A DNA stretch of 63,938 nt from JBAWYM01 sp037143575 (GTDB taxonomy: Bacteria > Patescibacteriota > Gracilibacteria > Peribacterales > Peribacteraceae), in contig JBAWYM010000002.1 of the NCBI GenBank assembly GCA_037143575.1, forward strand, positions 1 through 63,938, in the 5' to 3' direction. Below the pieces are notes generated by a model, which worked only from the letters and a program-made list of their open reading frames with translations, was not told where the DNA came from and did no database searches. This document shows, piece by piece, positions 50,057 to 58,557 of the stretch. The stretch's first letter is position 1. Each line of letters starts with the position of its first letter. The position numbers were made by a program, and so were the translations under genes.

Positions 50057-52036
50057 ATGTCAGATTCCAAACCCTTCCGCCTCGTCTCCGGCTTCCAGCC
50101 CACTGGCGATCAGCCCAAAGCGATCGAGCAGCTGCTCAAGGGTATCGCCAAGGGTGAGCGTCACCAGACTTTGCTTGGCGCCACCGGCACCGGCAAGACC
50201 TTCACGATGGCCAATATCATCGCGGAGTTGCAGCGGCCCACATTGGTTCTGGCGCATAACAAAACTCTGGCTGCGCAGCTGTGCAGTGAGTTCCAGTCGT
50301 TTTTCCCCGATAACGCCGTCTCGTACTTCGTCTCCTACTACGACTACTACCAGCCCGAGGCGTACCTGCCCGCCACCGATACCTACATCGAGAAGGACGC
50401 GTCCATCAATGAGGAGATCGAGAAGTTTCGCCATGCTGCGACGATGAATCTGCTCACGCGCCGCGATGTCGTCATCATCGCTTCCGTTTCTTGCATCTAT
50501 GGGCTTGGCAACGTCACCGACTACGAGGCTCTCGCGATTACGCTGAAGAAAGGTGATCCCGTGCAGCGCGATACGCTCCTGCGGCGCCTTTCTGATATCC
50601 AGTACCGCAGATCCGGGATTGAATTTAAGCAGGGCATGTTTCACGTTCTCGGTGATATGGTGGAGATCTTTCCGCCGGGGGGAGATACCGCGATCCGGCT
50701 GGAGTTACCGTTCGACGAGATTGATTCGATTGAAGAGGTCGACAGCTTCACCGGGGAACTCGTGCGGAAGATGGATGAAGTGACGATTTTCCCCGCTGCG
50801 CATAATGTGACGACCAAGGAGAAGATCGAGCAGGCCACCGAGGGCATCCTCGCGGAGATGAAGATTACCGAGAAGCAATTCCTCGAGCGGTCCGAGATGG
50901 CCAAGGCCGAGCGGATCCGCACCCGCACCGAGTATGACATCGAGATGCTCAAGGAGACGGGCTACTGCACCGGCATCGAGAACTACATTCGCTACCTCGA
51001 AGGCAAAGAAGCGGGCAGTCCGCCCTCGACGCTCATGGATTACTTCCCCAAGGATTTCCTGCTCTTCGTCGACGAGTCGCATATTACGATTCCGCAGATC
51101 GGCGGGATGCACGAGGGCAATCGCAGCCGCAAGCAAACACTCATCGACTACGGCTTTCGCCTCCCCAGCTCCCACGACAACCGGCCGCTCAAATTCGACG
51201 AGTTCGAGTCACGCGTGTATCAGGGCGTGTACGTTTCGGCGACTCCGGGAAAATACGAGTTCCTCCATACGCCCAAGGAGTGCCTCACCGAGCAGATCAT
51301 CCGTCCCACAGGCCTCCTCGATCCGCCGGTGACCATCAAGCCGAGCAAGCACCAGATCGATGACCTCACCGAGGAAATCCGCCAAGCGATTGCGCGCAAG
51401 GAACGCGTTCTCCTGACGACGCTCACCAAGAAAATGTCCGAGGATCTCACGCAGTACCTGCAGGATGCCGACTTCAAAGTGCGGTACCTCCACAGCGATA
51501 TCGAGACCATGGAGCGCATCGAAATCCTCCGACAATTGCGCACCGGCGAGATCGACATCATCGTTGGGATCAACCTGCTGCGCGAAGGGCTCGACCTTCC
51601 GGAAGTGAGCTTCATCGGGATCCTCGATGCCGACAAGCAGGGCTTCCTTCGCTCGCGCGATGCCCTCATTCAGACGATTGGTCGCGCCGCCCGTAACGTT
51701 AACGGCCACGTGACGCTCTACGCCGACAAAGATACTCCGGCGATTCACGATGCCGTGGCCGAAACCAACCGTCGCAGAGCGGTGCAGGAGGCATACAACA
51801 TTAAGCACGGCATTACGCCCAAATCCATCGAGAAGGCGGTGCGTGACATAGCAGAGTCCCACTCCAAAATGGAGCTCAAGCGTGGGCGCCACGATCACGG
51901 GAAGATTCCCAAAGATGAGAAGAAGAGGCTCGTTGATGAATTGGAATTGCAGATGGAATTGGCGTCGGCGAATCTGGAGTTCGAGAAAGCGGCCGATCTG
52001 AGAGACGAGATCGAATTACTTCAGAAAGGGGAATAA
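50057..52036 (+). CDS. uvrB: Excinuclease ABC subunit B
   Basis: Damage-verification helicase of nucleotide excision repair. The 659-residue protein has Walker A GATGTGKT (41-48), the beta-hairpin region YYDYYQPEAYLP, the Walker B-type DESH (LLFVDESHITIPQIGGM), helicase motifs LREGLDLPEVSFIGILDADK and QTIGRAARN, and a C-terminal UVR domain (LELQMELASANLEFEKAADL) that binds UvrC. No internal change is seen. It starts after the pyrimidine-rich leader typical of this genome. mfd lies about 15 kb upstream. Confidence 0.97.
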   Translation: MSDSKPFRLVSGFQPTGDQPKAIEQLLKGIAKGERHQTLLGATGTGKTFTMANIIAELQRPTLVLAHNKTLAAQLCSEFQSFFPDNAVSYFVSYYDYYQPEAYLPATDTYIEKDASINEEIEKFRHAATMNLLTRRDVVIIASVSCIYGLGNVTDYEALAITLKKGDPVQRDTLLRRLSDIQYRRSGIEFKQGMFHVLGDMVEIFPPGGDTAIRLELPFDEIDSIEEVDSFTGELVRKMDEVTIFPAAHNVTTKEKIEQATEGILAEMKITEKQFLERSEMAKAERIRTRTEYDIEMLKETGYCTGIENYIRYLEGKEAGSPPSTLMDYFPKDFLLFVDESHITIPQIGGMHEGNRSRKQTLIDYGFRLPSSHDNRPLKFDEFESRVYQGVYVSATPGKYEFLHTPKECLTEQIIRPTGLLDPPVTIKPSKHQIDDLTEEIRQAIARKERVLLTTLTKKMSEDLTQYLQDADFKVRYLHSDIETMERIEILRQLRTGEIDIIVGINLLREGLDLPEVSFIGILDADKQGFLRSRDALIQTIGRAARNVNGHVTLYADKDTPAIHDAVAETNRRRAVQEAYNIKHGITPKSIEKAVRDIAESHSKMELKRGRHDHGKIPKDEKKRLVDELELQMELASANLEFEKAADLRDEIELLQKGE

Positions 52037-52075
52037 CACGGTATTATTCTCTTGCTTTTCTTTCTCCCCACTTCC

Positions 52076-52711
52076 ATGCGGTTCCTCCGGGTCAAGATTC
52101 TCCTTCTCGTTCTTCTGGTCGCAGGTCTTTCTGCAGCCGGAACATCCATCATTCTCAATTCAGAAGGTGGCAGGAGGTTTGCCAGCACGTCCGGGGAAAC
52201 TTCGGATGCGGTTCGCTACGGAACATTCAGCGGGTTTTTTACCACTCAGGAGATCATTTCCTATCCTCTGTTTCTCGATAGCCTCCGGACGACAAGCGGC
52301 GAAGGAACGACATCGCTCATGTTCGGCCCGAGTGGGTTTAAGGGATTTCAGGTGTTCATGAGCGTGACCCAGGCGAGTAAGACGGAGGCCGAGCGTATGA
52401 AGGCCATGTATCTCGATCGTCATTCCTTTCCGGAGGGAGTGAAGAGTACGGGGGGCGGCTATAGCGGCGAGCTCCTATCGTCAGATAACAGAGCGCACCC
52501 GGATCCCAACATGCAGACCTGTAGCTTTGGCTATACATTCTTTATTCCTCTGCGGACGAGCGATCATGCGCTCATTCTGGATATTAATGCGCAAGATCCC
52601 AACTGGGGTATGCCGACCTTCGAGCACTGCACCATTTTCGATGATGACAACTACACTGCCCTCAAGGGTGTCATGGATCACGTGATCGCGAATATTCAGC
52701 CGGCGTTTTAG
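52076..52711 (+). CDS. Unknown membrane-anchored or secreted protein
   Basis: A 211-residue protein with an N-terminal hydrophobic segment after basic residues (RFLRVKILLLVLLVAGLSAA, 2-21) and an extracytoplasmic remainder. The latter is beta-rich with a single pair of Cys (QTCSFGYTFFIP, EHCTIF). No family recognised. It begins 39 nt after uvrB and may be cotranscribed. The ATG at 52076 follows a pyrimidine-rich leader. Confidence 0.6.
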   Translation: MRFLRVKILLLVLLVAGLSAAGTSIILNSEGGRRFASTSGETSDAVRYGTFSGFFTTQEIISYPLFLDSLRTTSGEGTTSLMFGPSGFKGFQVFMSVTQASKTEAERMKAMYLDRHSFPEGVKSTGGGYSGELLSSDNRAHPDPNMQTCSFGYTFFIPLRTSDHALILDINAQDPNWGMPTFEHCTIFDDDNYTALKGVMDHVIANIQPAF

Positions 52712-52801
52712 AGGGACACCCTTCCTATCTTTTCACCATGAAACCGTGTTGATCATCAGGGTGCTGTTGTGGTACGATATTCGAGTATTACTAGTATTCC
52801 T

Positions 52802-53092
52802 ATGATTTCCACTACTCTTTCCATGTGGGGCAACGGTGCCGTCACCCTTCCCAAGAAGTGGCGGGATCGTTATCCGACCAAGAATTTTCTAGCCAAAGAG
52901 AACATATCGGGAAATTTGGTGATTATGCCCGTCGAGGACATCGTCTACTATGAACGAGAAGATGGATCGTATGGTCTTCACTTCCCGCGTGGGATCGAAG
53001 CCGGGGAACTGTTGCGCAGATTCGAAGCAGCTTCGAAAAAGATAGAAAGAGAAGAACGTAGGCTCAGCAAGAAATCACGTACCAAAAAATGA
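52802..53092 (+). CDS. AbrB/MazE-type antitoxin
   Basis: A 96-residue protein. The N-terminal STTLSMWGNGAVTLPKKWRD is a SpoVT/AbrB swapped-hairpin DNA-binding domain, followed by an acidic, then very basic helical tail (EREERRLSKKSRTKK). It precedes a RelE-type toxin by 3 nt, so it is the likely antitoxin and repressor. The ATG at 52802 follows the palindrome TACTAGTA (52789-52796), a possible operator. The upstream in-frame start is inside that region. Confidence 0.7.
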   Translation: MISTTLSMWGNGAVTLPKKWRDRYPTKNFLAKENISGNLVIMPVEDIVYYEREDGSYGLHFPRGIEAGELLRRFEAASKKIEREERRLSKKSRTKK

Positions 53093-53095
53093 GCT

Positions 53096-53332
53096 GTGGA
53101 CAGAATTGAGAAGTTTTTGGCGAAGCAACCGCGGCACATCCGAAAGAAGCTGACACAGATATTGGCAGCGTTGTTCTCCGGAGACATTGTGGCGCTCGAT
53201 ATGCTTCCTCTCAAGGGTAGTCCGGGGCACTTCCGTGTCAGGTCCGGGAAAATCAGGATTCTCTGCTATCGCTATCAGGGTGTGTATGTCGTTTATGACA
53301 TTGATAAACGTGATAGCATATATAATACGTAA
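53096..53332 (+). CDS. RelE/ParE-family toxin
   Basis: A 78-residue toxin. It has helices EKFLAKQPRHIRKKLTQILA, then LPLKGSPGHFRVRSGKIRIL (core L+G..g.FRvR.G.iRi.y) and a final strand with VVYDIDKRDSIYNT. The start is GTG. The D/R pair near the C-terminus and lack of a His suggest the HigB/RelE-like group rather than YafQ. An AbrB-type partner is unusual for RelE toxins, which mostly pair with RelB, Phd or Xre antitoxins. Confidence 0.78.
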   Translation: MDRIEKFLAKQPRHIRKKLTQILAALFSGDIVALDMLPLKGSPGHFRVRSGKIRILCYRYQGVYVVYDIDKRDSIYNT

Positions 53333-53384
53333 GACGGTTTCTCCCCTGTTCTCGATTATCTCCAGAATTTGAACGGCAGGGTGC

Positions 53385-53412
53385 TTGACATATACCAATA
53401 CTCATCTATCAT
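53385..53412 (+). promoter_or_regulatory. Leaderless promoter of the 122-residue gene
   Basis: Consensus TTGACA (53385-53390), 16 nt, TATCAT (53407-53412), and the ATG 9 nt later. Confidence 0.65.
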
Positions 53413-53421
53413 GATACACTT

Positions 53422-53790
53422 ATGTTCACCCGCCACCTCTCCACCATCGCCGTCTTCATCACCCTCTTCGCGGTCCTTCCGTCCACATTCAGCATGACGA
53501 AGTCGCCGTACGACTGGGATACCGAGTGGCTCCAGCAGACGCATGGCGGATTTATCAAGACCTATCCGTACGATTCCTCGACGTTCTACCAAACCCTTCC
53601 ATCCAATGCCAAGAGCTTCGCGCTCCATCCCTACACTCGCAACACCTACTACCAGTACTATCACGATGTGCCTGCTCCTCCGGGCTACGAATCGCCGATG
53701 TCCAATCAGGATATCTCCAGCTGCAGCAACTATACCTTCAAGCGTGCGGCGATGGTGCCGCCGTTCGGGTACCGGTGCCAGGGGAAGTAG
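53422..53790 (+). CDS. Unknown small secreted protein
   Basis: A 122-residue protein with a signal peptide (HLSTIAVFITLFAVLPSTFS, about 5-24). The mature part is rich in Tyr, Pro and Ser (YDSSTFYQTLP; NTYYQYYHDVPAPPGYE) and has two Cys. No family recognised. It has a strong promoter with a consensus -35 box and a leaderless start. It is convergent to galU across a long inverted repeat. Confidence 0.6.
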   Translation: MFTRHLSTIAVFITLFAVLPSTFSMTKSPYDWDTEWLQQTHGGFIKTYPYDSSTFYQTLPSNAKSFALHPYTRNTYYQYYHDVPAPPGYESPMSNQDISSCSNYTFKRAAMVPPFGYRCQGK

Positions 53791-53800
53791 TTTTTGGTTT

Positions 53801-53882
53801 CTAGTTATTAGTTATTAGTTTTTTCAATAATGAGCATTTTTTGCGTGAAACTAGCAACCAATAACCAATAACTAATAACTAG
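53801..53882. terminator. Inverted repeat between convergent genes
   Basis: ctagttattagttatt (53801-53816) and aataactaataactag (53867-53882) pair perfectly over 16 bp. Inside are T and A runs. The right arm overlaps the galU stop codon: the last galU residues (TSY and stop) are encoded by the repeat. It is a likely bidirectional terminator built from the AT-rich repeat family. Confidence 0.7.
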
Positions 53883-54711
53883 TTTTCGGCACTTTGAATA
53901 GCTCCACCGCCTTCGCATACCCCTCCGGTGATCCGGTATCGATGCGGGTTCCCTCACATTCGCAGGCATAGATCGGCAGGGTCTTGATTTGCGAAATGAG
54001 CGCATCAATCAGGCGGATCTCGCCGTCTTTTCCACCTTCCACTTTTGGCAGGGCTTCGAATGTTGAACTTGGAATGAGGTAGCGGCCGACGATAGCGAGC
54101 GTGGACGGTGCATCTTTGGAATCCGGCTTCTCCACGAGTCCTTTCACTCTGTGGATGCGTTCATGTTCCGGAAGGGCTTCTCCAGGATCGACGATGCCAT
54201 AGCGACTGGTCATTGCGCGGGGGACATTCTCTACCGCGAGTACCGCACATTCTTTTTTGGGGAGCTTCTTCTGCGCGTCGATCAATTGTTGAATACCAGG
54301 GGCAGCGCCCGTAAAGAGGTCATCGCCGAAGAGGATGGCGACCATGTCGGACTTCACCCACGGTGCGGCCTGCAGAATCGCATGACCGTCCCCGAGCTGT
54401 TCCTCCTGATAGACCACGTGGAAGTGTGCGTCGCGGTATCGCTCGAGAGGCTTCAGAAGGTCTGCCTTCCCCCGTCGCTTCAGCTCCGCCTCCAGCGCGG
54501 GATCATCGTAGAAATACTGCGGAATCATTTCCTTGCCGTGGCTGATCACGAAGCAGATATCCGTGATGCCGGCATCCAGACATTCATCGACTACCGCAGC
54601 GATGATGGGGCGGGTGCCCAGCGGCAGGAGCTCTTTCGGCACGACTTTGGTCCACGGGAGGAAGCGTGTGCCGAGTCCGGCGACGGGGAGGATGGCTTGG
54701 GTGATAGGCAT
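53872..54711 (-). CDS. galU: UTP-glucose-1-phosphate uridylyltransferase
   Basis: Makes UDP-glucose from UTP and glucose 1-phosphate for envelope sugars. The 279-residue protein has the pyrophosphorylase signature AGLGTRFLPWTKVVPKELLP (11-30), KPLERYRDAHFHVVYQEEQL, LFGDDLFTGA and VEKPDSKDAPSTLAIVGRYL, all as in bacterial GalU. The C-terminus is shorter than in E. coli and its last codons derive from a repeat. Confidence 0.95.
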   Translation of the reverse strand: MPITQAILPVAGLGTRFLPWTKVVPKELLPLGTRPIIAAVVDECLDAGITDICFVISHGKEMIPQYFYDDPALEAELKRRGKADLLKPLERYRDAHFHVVYQEEQLGDGHAILQAAPWVKSDMVAILFGDDLFTGAAPGIQQLIDAQKKLPKKECAVLAVENVPRAMTSRYGIVDPGEALPEHERIHRVKGLVEKPDSKDAPSTLAIVGRYLIPSSTFEALPKVEGGKDGEIRLIDALISQIKTLPIYACECEGTRIDTGSPEGYAKAVELFKVPKTSY

Positions 54712-54713
54712 GG

Positions 54714-54820
54714 TTTTAAAAGTTGTAAGGGTTGTAAGGGTTGAAAAGGTTCTAAAGGACGAAAGGATTGGAAGAAAACATGTTTACAGCCCTTAGAACC
54801 TTCCGAACCTTTACAACCTC
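54714..54820. repeat. 'ggttgtaagggtt' intergenic repeat, inverted
   Basis: gttgtaagggttgtaagggt (from 54721) and its approximate complement (cccttagaaccttccgaacc, to about 54811) form a long imperfect hairpin between galU and the next gene. Related words are at 39478-39530, 55159-55255 and 61240-61280. Confidence 0.6.
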
Positions 54821-54824
54821 AGTC

Positions 54825-54853
54825 TTGCACAGAAGACCGGAATCCGCTACAAT
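54825..54853 (+). promoter_or_regulatory. Promoter of the 92-residue gene
   Basis: TTGCAC (54825-54830), 17 nt, TACAAT (54848-54853), then a pyrimidine-rich leader (ttcttcccacacccac) to the ATG at 54878. Confidence 0.55.
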
Positions 54854-54877
54854 GTCCAGATTTCTTCCCACACCCAC

Positions 54878-55156
54878 ATGACTGTCTCCACCTCCGCTCT
54901 CGCCAAGGTTCATGACCTCTATGCCATGCAAATCGAACTCTGGAAGAGATTGCGCGTCGGTAACTTTCAGAATCCCACGCGCCGCAAAGAGACGCAGAAG
55001 TGTCTGCGCAAATTCTCGCAGCTCCTCGGCGAAGTGGACTGGCGCTACATGGGTGGCGAGGATGTGCTCGAGGGATTGGAGGGGATGAAGAGTGAGGTCT
55101 CGGCGAGACTGAGGAATATTCGGCAGAGGAAAGTTGCGAAGAAAGGGAGGCGGTGA
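54878..55156 (+). CDS. Unknown small basic protein
   Basis: A 92-residue, helical, strongly basic product, with an Arg/Lys-rich end (RNIRQRKVAKKGRR). The middle has KFSQLLGEVDWRYMGGEDVL. No family recognised. A nucleic-acid contact is conceivable from charge alone. It has its own promoter and lies between two long inverted repeats. Confidence 0.55.
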   Translation: MTVSTSALAKVHDLYAMQIELWKRLRVGNFQNPTRRKETQKCLRKFSQLLGEVDWRYMGGEDVLEGLEGMKSEVSARLRNIRQRKVAKKGRR

Positions 55157-55158
55157 TC

Positions 55159-55255
55159 GGAGGTTTGAAAGGTTGTAAGGGTTATAAAGGTTTCAAAGGT
55201 TCATTTTTCCAAAACCTTTACAACCCTTAGAACTTTTAGAACCTTTCAAACCTCC
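55159..55255. terminator. Long inverted repeat between convergent genes
   Basis: The arms ggaggtttgaaaggtt (55159-55174) and aacctttcaaacctcc (55240-55255) pair perfectly; inner ggtt/aacc words add further pairing around tcatttttcc. It lies exactly between the 3' ends of the 92-residue gene and hsp20, as a bidirectional terminator would. Confidence 0.7.
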
Positions 55256-55735
55256 TCACCCTCCCTCCATAATCCTCACCACCTTCACCTTCTCTTCCTT
55301 GGGGACGATGATCTTGAGGATAGAGTCGCGGTTGAATGTGGCCTTCACTTTCTTGGGATCGATGATGCACGGGAGCGTAATGCTCCGCGAGAATTCTCCC
55401 CAGAAACACTCCTGCAAATAGTACTGATCCTTCGGAATCGCATCGGGCATCGGGCGCTTGCCGCGGATCGTCAGCACCTTCTCATCCACTTCGATATCGA
55501 GATCCGAGAGCTTCACCCCAGCCAGCGGTGCGCGGATAATGTAGTAGGAATCCTGCTCGTAAATATCCACGGCGATCTGCCCGACGGAGGGCATTTTGGG
55601 CGGCGGTAGCGGCGCCTCTTCGGCTTGCAGCTGCACAGAAGTCTGCTTGTTGCCAGAGAGCGGAGACGCAGCATCATCCCACGACGATCCCGCCCCGAAG
55701 GAGGAGAAGATGCCGTGGAAAGGAGATGGCGTCAT
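55256..55735 (-). CDS. Small heat-shock protein Hsp20/alpha-crystallin
   Basis: An ATP-independent holdase chaperone. The 159-residue protein has a variable N-terminal part (Pro/Ser/Gln rich) and an alpha-crystallin domain: VGQIAVDIYEQDSYYIIRAP, GVKLSDLDIEVDEKVLTIRG, YLQECFWGEFSRSITLP, then KVKATFNRDSILKIIVPKEE with the A.f.nGvL pattern changed to ATFNRDSIL. It ends with a short tail. The ATG at 55735 is preferred; the upstream frame overlaps the promoter region and the kinase end. Confidence 0.88.
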   Translation of the reverse strand: MTPSPFHGIFSSFGAGSSWDDAASPLSGNKQTSVQLQAEEAPLPPPKMPSVGQIAVDIYEQDSYYIIRAPLAGVKLSDLDIEVDEKVLTIRGKRPMPDAIPKDQYYLQECFWGEFSRSITLPCIIDPKKVKATFNRDSILKIIVPKEEKVKVVRIMEGG

Positions 55736-55835
55736 TTCATCGAATCCTACAGAAGGTCTAGCGTAAGAGGCAAAGTTGATCGGTGGCGTTCCTGGAGAGA
55801 TGTGATGCAATGACAAGGGAATACGAAAAAGCTTT

Positions 55836-56996
55836 TCAGTAAGAATGTTTGGGCAAACGGGCCACAGATAAGTGAGTATCGGTTGAATCGATGGGCTCCT
55901 CCGGAAGGGGGAGAGTGAATCGGAAGATGCTCCCTCTGTCTGGTGCAGCATCTACCCATATTGTTCCATCGAGTTTTTCCACCAATCTTTTGGTACTTGC
56001 GAGCCCTAAGCCGGTGCCATCAACTTTTTGTGTAACTTTCAGACGATGGAATGGTTGGAATATCTCTTCTCGATGTTCTTCAGATATTCCCACGCCGTTA
56101 TCCTCGACGGAGAATTGGCATAGATCTTGGCCATCTTCTTTGATCATTGCGCATGAGATCGATACTATTGGGTTCATTCCGGGATGATGATATTTAATGG
56201 CATTGCTGATGAGGTTTTGGAATATTCGGACAAGGGCACCAAAATTCCCCAAGACATTTGGGAGATTTTTTTCGATTTTGACCGTTGCGCTGGCCCCACT
56301 GATATGCATGGAAATTTGGCTTTGAGCAGCTGTAGCTGCTTCATATGCAGCAACTGAGGTCACAAGGGTTTCGGTGCTTCCGACATGTGCCAACAATTTC
56401 AATGTATCGATCATGTGCACAAAAAGTTGTGATTGCCGGACGAGAATTTCGACAATCTCTTGGAGATCCGCTGTCGTTCTTTCCGGAAGTTCAGCAAATT
56501 CTAATTGCAATAGGCTTAAAGCACCCAGCACACCGGTAAGAGGCGACTTGAGATCATGCGCAAGATTGCTGAGATCGTGCCTCATATCCTCGATGTGTTT
56601 TTTCTGAGTATCAATTTTCTTTTGTAGTTCTGTGATCTGCCGCCTAGGTTCGAGAACCTCTACAGGGTTTTCTGTGCTTTGGAGATGTATATCTTGAGCC
56701 ACTGTATCTTCACGCCCCGTCTGTTGTGCGAGCGAAGAAAGTACAATACTTGTCCCATTCGATTGCCCTGATGATGCAAGAGAATTGCAGGGAGAAGCGA
56801 TGCCTCCGTTGGTCATAGAGGCTCCGCTCCCATTCGTCCCCAGAATCCCTTGTGCCGCACCAGTGACGGCAAGGAGAGTTCGTATGATGTTCGGATCTTG
56901 CGCCGCATTATTCCCCAGTATATTTGGGGCTACTGCATTTTGAGCAAGAAGCGTGACTTCTGCCTTCTCTTTAGGAAATTCTCGCATAATTGTCAA
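55836..56996 (-). CDS. Soluble sensor histidine kinase
   Basis: A 386-residue kinase without membrane segments. The N-terminal 110 residues are Ala/Asn/Gly/Ser rich and probably disordered. A coiled coil (ITELQKKIDTQKKHIEDMRH, 121-140) leads to the phosphoacceptor His147 (LAHDLKSPLTG). The ATPase domain has the N box (LISNAIKYHHPG), G1 (VEDNGVGISEEHREEIF) and G2 (GTGLGLAS). It is presumably cytoplasmic and senses an internal or protein-borne signal. Orphan receiver proteins at 18347 and 47611 are possible partners. The gene is upstream of hsp20 on the same strand. Confidence 0.9.
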   Translation of the reverse strand: MTIMREFPKEKAEVTLLAQNAVAPNILGNNAAQDPNIIRTLLAVTGAAQGILGTNGSGASMTNGGIASPCNSLASSGQSNGTSIVLSSLAQQTGREDTVAQDIHLQSTENPVEVLEPRRQITELQKKIDTQKKHIEDMRHDLSNLAHDLKSPLTGVLGALSLLQLEFAELPERTTADLQEIVEILVRQSQLFVHMIDTLKLLAHVGSTETLVTSVAAYEAATAAQSQISMHISGASATVKIEKNLPNVLGNFGALVRIFQNLISNAIKYHHPGMNPIVSISCAMIKEDGQDLCQFSVEDNGVGISEEHREEIFQPFHRLKVTQKVDGTGLGLASTKRLVEKLDGTIWVDAAPDRGSIFRFTLPLPEEPIDSTDTHLSVARLPKHSY

Positions 56997-57168
56997 AAAA
57001 ATTAGTATTTTACTATAGTATTCTTCATCAAGAAACGCAATACCTATTCCCCATTTTTGACATCAACTGCATGACGTAGGAGATGACCAAGCTGTGATAC
57101 GTCATACCCGATACAGGAGTTCCTTCGCAATACTTTCCCCGCGATTCTTCCGCAGCTATTCTGCGCTT

Positions 57169-57954
57169 ATGACAACACTCTCCGCGCTCCTCCTCGGTCT
57201 TCTCCAAGGATTCACCGAGCTCTTCCCGATCTCCAGCTCCGGCCACCTCGCGATCGCACAGAGCCTCTTTGGATTGGGAATCCCGGCAAACCTCCTCGCC
57301 TTCGATGTCGTCCTTCATGCCGGCTCGCTTGCGGCGCTCGTCGTCTGCTACTTCCGCATCTGGTGGAGCATTGCGCTCTCCCCCTTTCGGAAGGATGCGC
57401 AGAACATTCGCCTGCTCATTCTCCTGATTATTGCGACGATCCCCGGCGCCGTCGTCGGATTTTTCTTCCAGGATTTCATCGAGCACGTTGCATCGTCGCG
57501 AATGTTTATCGCGGTTTCGTTCGCGATCACTGGCGTCATTCTCCTTCTTGCTGAGCGATTGCCACAGCGTCGTGAACGATCGAGCATCGGCACGTTGGAT
57601 GCTGTTGCCATCGGCATTGCCCAGGCGTGTGCACTCGTCCCCGGCCTTTCCCGCTCCGGCCTCACTATCGCCGCGGGTCGCGCTTCGCATCTCACTCGTC
57701 GTGCAGCCGTAGACTTCTCCTTCCTCATGGCTGTGCCGATCATCGCCGGTGCGGTGCTTCTCACGTTCCGTCATGTGCTCAATGGCACAGCACAACTCCC
57801 GCCGCTCCCCATTACTCTCACCGGTTTCTGCGCTTCCTTCGTGGCAAGTTTACTCGCTATTCTCTTCATACTACGGTTCGTGCGCTCCCACAGTCTGGCG
57901 TGGTTCGCACTCTGGCTCTTCCCGCTTTCCCTTGTCCTTCTCCTCATGAAATAA
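57169..57954 (+). CDS. uppP: Undecaprenyl-diphosphatase
   Basis: A membrane phosphatase recycling the lipid carrier of wall synthesis. The 261-residue protein has about seven hydrophobic segments and the two BacA/UppP motifs: GFTELFPISSSGHLAIAQ (near 15-32) and ALVPGLSRSGLTIAAGR. The ATG at 57169 is the family start; a GTG 25 codons upstream is open but not conserved. High expression of this family gives resistance to bacitracin in other bacteria. Confidence 0.94.
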   Translation: MTTLSALLLGLLQGFTELFPISSSGHLAIAQSLFGLGIPANLLAFDVVLHAGSLAALVVCYFRIWWSIALSPFRKDAQNIRLLILLIIATIPGAVVGFFFQDFIEHVASSRMFIAVSFAITGVILLLAERLPQRRERSSIGTLDAVAIGIAQACALVPGLSRSGLTIAAGRASHLTRRAAVDFSFLMAVPIIAGAVLLTFRHVLNGTAQLPPLPITLTGFCASFVASLLAILFILRFVRSHSLAWFALWLFPLSLVLLLMK

Positions 57955-57962
57955 ATTTTGGA

Positions 57963-57982
57963 ATGTTCATCAAGATGAACAT
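57963..57982. promoter_or_regulatory. 8-bp inverted repeat between uppP and the Xre gene
   Basis: ATGTTCAT-CAAG-ATGAACAT, perfect. It lies 9 nt after the uppP stop and about 70 nt before the Xre-type gene, so it could be its operator or a weak terminator (no T run). Confidence 0.4.
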
Positions 57983-58054
57983 CTCCGAAAAACTGGGCTT
58001 GATCTTCTGTGGCGAGCCCGTAGAATTGGCTCCGCTTTCCGCTCCTCCCCTCCA

Positions 58055-58279
58055 ATGACTACCATCGCCCTCAAAAATTGCATCCGCCGACTTCGTTTCG
58101 AGAAGAGTATGACGCAGGAAGAACTGGCCCTGCGCACCGGAGTGAGCCGCCAGACCATCATGTCCATCGAGCGCGGGCAGACCAATCCCTCCGTGCTCCT
58201 CGCCTTCAAAATCGCTTCTGCTCTCTCTATGCCCGTCGTTGAGGTTTTTCAAATGGAAGGGGTGCTGGCACCAGTATAG
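58055..58279 (+). CDS. Small Xre-family DNA-binding protein
   Basis: A 74-residue protein consisting only of a helix-turn-helix: KNCIRRLRFEKSMTQEELAL, RTGVSRQTIMSIERGQTNPS, FKIASALSMPVVEVFQ. It is typical of short Xre/YgzD-like regulators. It follows uppP on the same strand. An inverted repeat (57963-57982) upstream may be its target. Confidence 0.82.
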   Translation: MTTIALKNCIRRLRFEKSMTQEELALRTGVSRQTIMSIERGQTNPSVLLAFKIASALSMPVVEVFQMEGVLAPV

Positions 58280-58557
58280 TTTCTGGTTGTTCGTTTCTGA
58301 CTTCTCGTGGTCTGTTTCGTTGTTCTTTGGACAATCGAAGCATCACGAAAGGCAAAAGGTTCTCTATGTATTGCCCTATTTTCTTTTTACCTTATTGCCT
58401 TAAGTCCGTGGGGCTGCCCAGAAATCTTGGAGACAGAACACTAGTTTTTTTGGCGTCTCGGAATTTTTAACGGTTTATCCGTACTCCTTTCCCACTGCCT
58501 AACAGCATCTCGCCTGTAAAAATTCCATCATCCTATCAACCGAAATGCGCAGCCGTA
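58280..58557. other. 278-bp region without gene
   Basis: No protein gene, tRNA or known structured RNA recognised. It is moderately AT rich, with T runs near 58370 and 58447. It lies between the convergent Xre and yraN genes; a small RNA is possible but not supported. Confidence 0.4.

Noticed and set aside
58280..58557. Structured RNA (6S, SRP or RNase P RNA) in the gap
   Set aside because: I could not find the conserved cores of these RNAs in either direction.
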